This document shows, one piece after another, positions 1 through 4,220 of a stretch of 6,286 bases of DNA (position 1 is its first letter; each line of letters starts with the position of its first letter). The notes beneath the pieces were generated by a model. That model made no database searches. It was not told the DNA's origin and saw only the letters and a list, made by a program, of their open reading frames with translations. The position numbers and the translations under genes were made by a program. This stretch comes from Rhodothermales bacterium. GTDB lineage: Bacteria; Bacteroidota; Rhodothermia; Rhodothermales; VXPQ01. The stretch lies in assembly GCA_028283985.1 (NCBI GenBank), contig JANQSQ010000504.1:1-6286 (forward strand), written 5' to 3'.

Positions 1-376
1 GATGTTCGCACAACTCCTGTATCTCGTAATGGGGCTTTTTGCGCCGGTGTTTGCGGGCGACGGATACGGACTTTCGTATATGCTGGGGGCGGTGAGCGCG
101 GGGTATCTGGTGGGGTATCCGCTGGCGGCGCTCGCAGTGGGCCGCCTTTCGAGGCGGTGGAATACGCTGGCGGGCAGCGCGCTGGCGATGCTCGTCGGGT
201 CGGTGGTGTTCTTTGCCACGGGCGTTATCTGGTTGCATTACGCTGCTGATCATGCCACCTGGATGGAATCCATTGACAAGGGCTTCCTGCGTTTCATTCC
301 TGCGGACCTTGCTAAAGTGGCCTTTGTCGCCTTGATCTACTCCGGGACGCGGCGTCTGGGCGAGCGGGGTGCATAG
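1..376 (+). CDS. bioY: BioY family biotin transporter, substrate-binding S component (C-terminal part)
   Basis: This is the 3' part of a gene that begins left of the window; the first complete codon is at position 2 and the stop is TAG 374-376. The 124 visible residues are strongly hydrophobic, with about four membrane segments (residues 2-18, 24-47, 54-80 and 103-115). The pattern GAVSAGYLVGYPLAALAVG (residues 29-47) matches the GGYLxGFxxAAxxxG core of BioY proteins, and FIPADLAKVAFVALIY near the end matches their 'FIPGDLxK' last helix. BioY is the membrane S component of an energy-coupling-factor transporter that captures biotin; it works with EcfT and EcfA subunits or alone in some bacteria, none of which are visible here. 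Family members are usually about 180-200 residues, so roughly a third is missing because of the window edge, not truncation. The last 8 bases overlap the next gene, suggesting co-transcription. Confidence 0.85.
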   Translation, partial: MFAQLLYLVMGLFAPVFAGDGYGLSYMLGAVSAGYLVGYPLAALAVGRLSRRWNTLAGSALAMLVGSVVFFATGVIWLHYAADHATWMESIDKGFLRFIPADLAKVAFVALIYSGTRRLGERGA

Positions 377-1568
377 ACCGTTGCAGCACATGCCTGGCGG
401 TTTCCATGATGCGATCTGCTATGTCGGGCTGGCCGTAGCCTTTCTTCCGGGGTTTGTCCCTGCCCAGGCGCAGCCCGGCGGATCCATTTTCGACGATCCG
501 GTCGTACGGACCGAGGTGAGCGAAGGGCTGGATCGGCTGTATAACATGGAATTCGAGGCGGCGGCCCGCCGCTTCGAGCACATCGCGCAGCGTTATCCGG
601 AACATCCTGGCGGTCCTTTTCTGGAGGCGCTCAACGTATGGTGGAAGATTCTTCCCGACCTTTCCGACGAGACGCATGACGCTGCGTTTTATGCGGCGAT
701 GGAGGAAGTCATCGAACGCTCGGACCGCCTCCTCAAGCAAGACCCCGATGCGTTCGACGCCATGTTCTTCAAGGGCGCCGCACTGGGATTCCGGGGGCGG
801 CTCCGGTCGAATCGCGGAGAATGGCTCAAGGCGGCCCGGGATGGCCTGCGGGCGATGGATTACGTGCTGGACGTGACGGAACGGGAACCGGATGTGGCCG
901 ACTATGCTTTTGGCAAGGGGATGTACGACTATTATGCGGTGGCTATTCCGGAAAAATACCCGCTTCTGAAGCCCTTGATGCTCTTTTTTCCGGACGGGGA
1001 CCGGGAGCGAGGTATCGAATCGCTCCGGCGTACGGTGCGCGACGGGCAGTTTATCCGTACCGAAGCGGCCTATTTCCTGTTGCAGATCTATTATCTGTTC
1101 GAAAACGATTTCGAGCAAAGCATGGAATATGCGACCTGGTTGCGCGAGCGGTATCCCGGGAATTCTTTTTTTCATACGATAGAGGGGCGCATCTATGCCC
1201 GGTGGGGTAGGTGGCGGCGCGCCATTCCCATTTTCGAGGAGGTTTATGCGCGTCATACGACCGGGCGGACAGGATATAATGCATCGTTGGCCGGGCAGGC
1301 CCTTTTTTTCATGGCGCGAGGCCGCATGGCCTATGGCGAGTACGAGGCGGCGCTCCCGCATCTTGACGCTTTGCAGGAACCCGCAATACGGGAAGCAGTG
1401 GATTACCCGTTCGTCACGATGGGACGGCTCTACGCGGGCATGGCCCATGATGCGCTCGGGCGGCGCGACCGGGCGGTGGCTTCCTACCGGGAGGCATTGA
1501 CCACGAAAGACTGGTCCAATGCACACGAACGGGCAAGGCGGTATCTTGAAATGCCCTATGGACAGTAG
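369..1568 (+). CDS. Exported TPR-repeat protein of unknown function
   Basis: A 399-residue protein that I recognise only by architecture. Residues 1-34 look like a Sec signal peptide: arginine at residue 3, a hydrophobic core around ICYVGLAVAFLPGFV, and an AQA/Q cleavage site after residue 34, so the product is probably periplasmic or surface exposed. The rest is alpha-helical with TPR-like units (small-aromatic-alanine spacing) at about residues 48-81, 265-298 and 347-380, and weaker ones at 126-170 and 306-336. The central part (175-250) is rich in Tyr/Phe and less regular. TPR proteins act as protein-protein scaffolds; no catalytic motif is visible. The start is GTG 369, overlapping the bioY stop by 8 bases, which favours translational coupling. 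ATG 390 (residue 8) is an alternative but would lose the basic n-region. No Shine-Dalgarno is clear for either. It lies 15 bases before rsmA, so it is probably in the same operon, but that gives no direct functional clue. Confidence 0.8.
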   Translation: MHRPLQHMPGGFHDAICYVGLAVAFLPGFVPAQAQPGGSIFDDPVVRTEVSEGLDRLYNMEFEAAARRFEHIAQRYPEHPGGPFLEALNVWWKILPDLSDETHDAAFYAAMEEVIERSDRLLKQDPDAFDAMFFKGAALGFRGRLRSNRGEWLKAARDGLRAMDYVLDVTEREPDVADYAFGKGMYDYYAVAIPEKYPLLKPLMLFFPDGDRERGIESLRRTVRDGQFIRTEAAYFLLQIYYLFENDFEQSMEYATWLRERYPGNSFFHTIEGRIYARWGRWRRAIPIFEEVYARHTTGRTGYNASLAGQALFFMARGRMAYGEYEAALPHLDALQEPAIREAVDYPFVTMGRLYAGMAHDALGRRDRAVASYREALTTKDWSNAHERARRYLEMPYGQ

Positions 1569-1583
1569 CGCCGAACCTTATCC

Positions 1584-2384
1584 ATGTCCATTTTCCCCAG
1601 AAGATCGCTCGGACAACATTTTCTTCGCGATCCGAATGTGGCGCGCAAAATCGTAGCTGCGCTGCAGGCTCCGGAGGAGGCGCATGTGGTGGAAATCGGG
1701 CCGGGCGAGGGGGCGCTCACGGGTTTTCTCCGGGATCGGTTCGCCACGTTTACCGCTATCGAGATAGATCGGCGCGCCGCTGCGTTCCTGCGGGATGCGC
1801 ACCCGGAAATCGATGTGCGGCAGATGGATGTGCTGGACGTGGATTGGCGGGCGCTTGCCGGGGAAAAAGGCGCCCCGATTTGCGTGGCGGGTAACCTCCC
1901 GTACCATATCACGAGTCCCATCCTGTTCAACTTGCTCAATGCGCGCGATGTCTTGCAGGAGATCGTTGTGACGATGCAGCGGGAGGTTGCCGAGCGCCTT
2001 GTCGCGGTTCCCCGGACCAAAGCGTACGGTATCCTGAGCGTGCTGTGTCAGGCGCTTGCGCATCCCGAAATCCTGTTCAGGGTATCCCCCCATGTGTTTT
2101 ACCCGCGCCCTGCCGTAACCAGCGCCGTGGTGCGGTTGACGTTCTCGGGGAAAGAGGACGCGCCCGAGGGGGTGGATATGCCGTTTTTTCGCAGCGTGGT
2201 CCGGACCGCGTTCAACCGCCGACGGAAAACGCTGCGCAACGGGCTCGAACGCTGGACAAGGGGAGCGATGGGCATTACGCTTCCCGACGGGTTGGGCGCG
2301 CGCAGGCCCGAGGAACTGACCCCGGAAGAGTTTGTCGCTCTTGCACGTTATCTTAATCAGAGTATCCCTAAGGCGCGCATATAG
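1584..2384 (+). CDS. rsmA: Ribosomal RNA small subunit methyltransferase A (16S rRNA adenine-N6,N6-dimethyltransferase)
   Basis: RsmA/KsgA uses S-adenosylmethionine to dimethylate two adjacent adenines in the 3'-terminal hairpin of 16S rRNA (A1518/A1519 in E. coli numbering), a late step and checkpoint in 30S assembly. At 266 residues it has the normal family length. Visible motifs in order: SLGQHFLRD (residues 8-16), SAM-binding motif I VEIGPGEGALT (36-46), acidic EID (60-62) that contacts the ribose, D82 in DVLD, catalytic motif IV NLPYHIT (104-110), FYPRPAVTSAVVRL (172-185) and RRKTLRN (213-219) in the C-terminal helical RNA-binding part. All key residues are present, so it should be active. 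The ATG at 1584 puts QHF at the usual distance from the N-terminus; no Shine-Dalgarno is visible. The last codons lie in an 18-bp sequence repeated exactly just downstream, so the final KARI residues may be a recent addition to an ancestral ending '...LNQSIP'. Confidence 0.97.
   Translation: MSIFPRRSLGQHFLRDPNVARKIVAALQAPEEAHVVEIGPGEGALTGFLRDRFATFTAIEIDRRAAAFLRDAHPEIDVRQMDVLDVDWRALAGEKGAPICVAGNLPYHITSPILFNLLNARDVLQEIVVTMQREVAERLVAVPRTKAYGILSVLCQALAHPEILFRVSPHVFYPRPAVTSAVVRLTFSGKEDAPEGVDMPFFRSVVRTAFNRRRKTLRNGLERWTRGAMGITLPDGLGARRPEELTPEEFVALARYLNQSIPKARI
2352..2369 (+). repeat. 18-bp direct repeat, copy 1 (inside the 3' end of rsmA)
   Basis: CTTAATCAGAGTATCCCT, in frame as LNQSIP in the RsmA C-terminus. 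An exact second copy starts 104 bases downstream at 2456. Seen directly in the sequence; what made the duplication is inferred. Confidence 0.9.
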
Positions 2385-2491
2385 TGTTCGGGGCCTGCCA
2401 CACTGCTTCGTCATTCCTTCCCAGCGCACCCCTCTCAGCCTCTGAGATTTGCGGACTTAATCAGAGTATCCCTTAACCGTTTGCGCACCGC
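2385..2491 (+). other. rsmA-mgtE intergenic gap
   Basis: This 107-base gap carries no gene. It contains the downstream copy of the 18-bp repeat (2456-2473), a pyrimidine-rich stretch (about 2411-2443), and a small dyad TCTCAG-CCT-CTGAGA (2433-2447) that could form a 6-bp stem with a 3-base loop. No T-run follows the dyad, so it is not a convincing terminator. I see no promoter elements and no M-box-like magnesium riboswitch leader before mgtE, although I could only judge the riboswitch by eye. Confidence 0.6.
2456..2473 (+). repeat. 18-bp direct repeat, copy 2 (rsmA-mgtE gap)
   Basis: Exact copy of 2352-2369. It is followed by TAA (2474-2476); read in the rsmA-equivalent frame it would end a protein as LNQSIP-stop, 15 bases before the mgtE ATG. 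That gap equals the 15-base gap between the TPR gene and rsmA. Confidence 0.9.
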
Positions 2492-3889
2492 ATGGAGTAT
2501 TCTTTCGATACCTTTCGGGACGAAGAGCTCCCCGCACATCTTCCCGGGATCGACGACGATCTGGCAGAGCGTCTTGAGGACCTGCTGGAATCCGGCGATC
2601 GCGAGGAGGCGGTGCGTATAGCGGCCAGTTTGTACCCGGCCGATCTTGCCCGGTTACTGAATTATCTTCCTGTCGGAGAACGCGAGACCCTGTTCGGCTG
2701 GTTGCCGAGCGAACAGGCCGGACTGGTGCTGGCCGAACTCGACGAAGAGTTTCGCACGCGGCTTCTTGAAGAAACGTCCCCGGAGCGGCTGACGGAACTT
2801 CTGGGCCATCTCGAAACGGACGATGTGACGGATGTACTGGCGGATCTGCCGGAAGAGGTAGCCGCCAAAGTGCTGCCCTTGCTGGATCGCAGCGAGGAAG
2901 TCCGGTCGTTGCTCCACTACGACGAGGAGTCCGCCGGGGGCATCATGGGTACGGAGTTCGTCATCGTACCCGAAACGTGGACTGCGGCGGAAGCGACGGA
3001 GGAAGTGCGCCGCAATGCCGAAACCGTCGAGGCGGTGTTTGCCGTGTTCGTGAGCGATGCGCAGGGGACATTGCAGGGCGTCGTTTCCCTGAAGAATCTG
3101 CTGCTGACGCTTGCGGACACGCCCGTGGCCGACATCATGGACGGGGACGTCATCACGGTAACCCCCGAAATCGATCAGGAAGAAGTAGCGCGTATCATGC
3201 AGCGGTACGATCTCGTATCGCTTCCCGTGGTGGACGAAGACGGCAGGATGCTGGGCCGGATCACGATCGATGACATTGTGGACGTCATTCGGGACGAGGC
3301 GGAGGAAGATATTCAGCGCATGAGCGGTATGTCGGGCAGCGAAGAGCCTTCCGACTCCGTGTTCCGGGTGATTCGCGGGCGGCTGCCGTGGCTGCTTATC
3401 GGTATGGTGGGCGCCGGCCTGTCGGGCCTCGTCATCGGACGATTCGAACATGCCCTCGAACAGGCGGTCATACTCGCCGCGTTCATTCCCATCGTAATGG
3501 CCATGGCCGGCAATGCGGGCATTCAGAGTTCGGCCATTGTGGTGCAGGGGCTGGCCAGCGGAGAGTTGTGGGCAAGCGATGTGGCGCGCCGCCTCGGCAA
3601 GGAATTGAGCGTGTCGCTCCTGAACGGGCTGGCGCTGGCGCTCATTCTCGGGGCTGTGGTGATGGCGCTGCCTATCGGCGGCGCGACGCTCGAATTGCTT
3701 GCGCTTACGGCGTCCCTTTCCATGCTCACCGTGATTGTGCTCGCCACGATTATCGGCGCCACGGTGCCTCTGCTGCTCCACCGCATGAACATAGACCCGG
3801 CGCTTGCCACCGGTCCGTTTATCACCACAAGCAACGATATTCTCGGCCTGGGCGTGTTCTTCCTGCTGGCGACGCTGATCTATTTGTGA
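2492..3889 (+). CDS. mgtE: MgtE family magnesium transporter
   Basis: MgtE is a homodimeric Mg2+-selective channel/transporter of the inner membrane whose cytosolic domains sense Mg2+ and close the pore when it is plentiful. The 465-residue product has the full layout: acidic helical N domain (about 36-145, with YPADLARLLNYLP and repeated Leu/Asp/Glu helices), two CBS domains (about 152-205 and 212-268), a linker or plug helix (about 269-296), and five membrane helices (about 298-318, 322-345, 373-394, 401-427, 443-464). Family signatures in the pore part are MAGNAGIQSSAIVVQGLASGE (residues 337-357; closely spaced Gly-Asn and Gln) and the last-helix block around IDPALATGPFITTSNDILG. D435 there corresponds to the pore Mg2+-binding aspartate of Thermus MgtE. 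Start ATG 2492 gives normal length; no Shine-Dalgarno is visible, as for rsmA. It probably belongs to the same transcription unit, or is read from an unrecognised promoter in the gap. Confidence 0.96.
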   Translation: MEYSFDTFRDEELPAHLPGIDDDLAERLEDLLESGDREEAVRIAASLYPADLARLLNYLPVGERETLFGWLPSEQAGLVLAELDEEFRTRLLEETSPERLTELLGHLETDDVTDVLADLPEEVAAKVLPLLDRSEEVRSLLHYDEESAGGIMGTEFVIVPETWTAAEATEEVRRNAETVEAVFAVFVSDAQGTLQGVVSLKNLLLTLADTPVADIMDGDVITVTPEIDQEEVARIMQRYDLVSLPVVDEDGRMLGRITIDDIVDVIRDEAEEDIQRMSGMSGSEEPSDSVFRVIRGRLPWLLIGMVGAGLSGLVIGRFEHALEQAVILAAFIPIVMAMAGNAGIQSSAIVVQGLASGELWASDVARRLGKELSVSLLNGLALALILGAVVMALPIGGATLELLALTASLSMLTVIVLATIIGATVPLLLHRMNIDPALATGPFITTSNDILGLGVFFLLATLIYL

Positions 3890-4008
3890 GGGGCCGGCGT
3901 CGCGTTTGACCGTACCGTGCGGTGCGTGGCGTGTTTGTAAAGCGCCAAAAAACAAAAATCCGGCGCTGGGCGGCGCAGAGGGAAGTGGAACTATCCGGGA
4001 TGAAATTC

Positions 4009-4020
4009 CGCTCCGGAGCG
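4009..4020. repeat. Perfect 12-bp palindrome
   Basis: CGCTCCGGAGCG is self-complementary over all 12 bases and sits about 60 bases upstream of the predicted -35 box. It could be an operator half or chance in GC-rich DNA; nothing else supports a role. Confidence 0.35.
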
Positions 4021-4082
4021 CGTATTTATCTGCGCAGGCATTGGCGGCGTATTGCACATACTCCCAAATCTGTTCGCCAGAA

Positions 4083-4111
4083 TTGATATTTGCGTTGTCG
4101 ATGTATATAAA
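4083..4111 (+). promoter_or_regulatory. Sigma70-like promoter of the surface-protein gene
   Basis: TTGATA (4083-4088, 5 of 6 to TTGACA), a 17-base spacer, then TATAAA (4106-4111, 5 of 6 to TATAAT). Transcription would start near 4118 and leave a leader of about 100 bases before ATG 4220. A Bacteroidota-type reading is also possible, since TTTG occurs at 4089-4092, but no clean TAnnTTTG is placed correctly. Predicted by eye only. Confidence 0.5.
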
Positions 4112-4180
4112 TTCTTGTAGAGCATGGGCATAATGTGGATGTAATGCGACATCGAAGGCATCGTAAAAGGCGCGCGCCAG

Positions 4181-4220
4181 TGTCCATGCCGTAGTCCGTT
4201 TGTTTTTAGAGGCATGGACA
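4181..4220 (+). promoter_or_regulatory. Perfect 10-bp inverted repeat covering the translation start (possible mRNA hairpin or operator)
   Basis: TGTCCATGCC (4181-4190) is the exact reverse complement of GGCATGGACA (4211-4220), with a 20-base T-rich loop between. In the mRNA the right arm would pair the GG of the AGAGG Shine-Dalgarno (4208-4212), the ATG at 4214 and the A of ATG 4220, so the hairpin could limit ribosome access. As DNA, the same dyad could bind a dimeric repressor downstream of the promoter. Pairing is seen directly; the role is inferred. Confidence 0.5.
4208..4212 (+). promoter_or_regulatory. Ribosome binding site AGAGG that decides the start at 4220
   Basis: AGAGG lies 7 bases before ATG 4220 but only 1 base before the in-frame ATG 4214. 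The spacing favours 4220. It is the only clear Shine-Dalgarno-like sequence in front of a gene in this window. Confidence 0.55.

Larger units (their letters stand above)
3890..4219 (+). other. Intergenic regulatory region between mgtE and the surface-protein gene
   Basis: About 330 bases without a gene I would annotate, visibly richer in A/T than the operon to its left. Contents in order: a 6-bp dyad AGCGCC/GGCGCT around an A-rich 15-base loop (3941-3967); a perfect 12-bp palindrome CGCTCCGGAGCG (4009-4020); a sigma70-like promoter (4083-4111); a 10-bp palindrome GGCGCGCGCC (4169-4178); and a 10-bp inverted repeat at the start of the next gene. On the minus strand, about 3990-4200 can be read as a protein-like stretch with plausible codon choice, but there is no good start and no family I recognise, so it is not called as a gene. 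No convincing terminator for mgtE is visible. Confidence 0.6.

Noticed and set aside
312..1526. Long minus-strand open frame opposite the TPR gene
   Set aside because: The plus-strand frame has a signal peptide, TPR-like units and tight spacing with bioY and rsmA; the minus frame has low-complexity Arg/Pro/His content and no recognisable domain.
2385..2491. Magnesium riboswitch (M-box) before mgtE
   Set aside because: Only 107 bases are available, much of it the duplicated or inserted segment, and no extended helices or T-run could be seen by eye.
3941..3967. Terminator for mgtE
   Set aside because: The 6-bp dyad AGCGCC/GGCGCT has its A-rich (minus-strand T-rich) run inside the loop, not after the stem, so it does not fit a rho-independent terminator on either strand.
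3906..4133. Possible 75-residue plus-strand gene after mgtE starting at TTG 3906
   Set aside because: No ribosome site, no recognisable motif, and an ordinary composition for translated noncoding DNA; the frame also covers the predicted promoter.
4214..4219. ATG 4214 as the start of the surface protein
   Set aside because: AGAGG would be only 1 base away, too close for normal initiation; ATG 4220 has 7-base spacing and a complete signal peptide. Not excluded.
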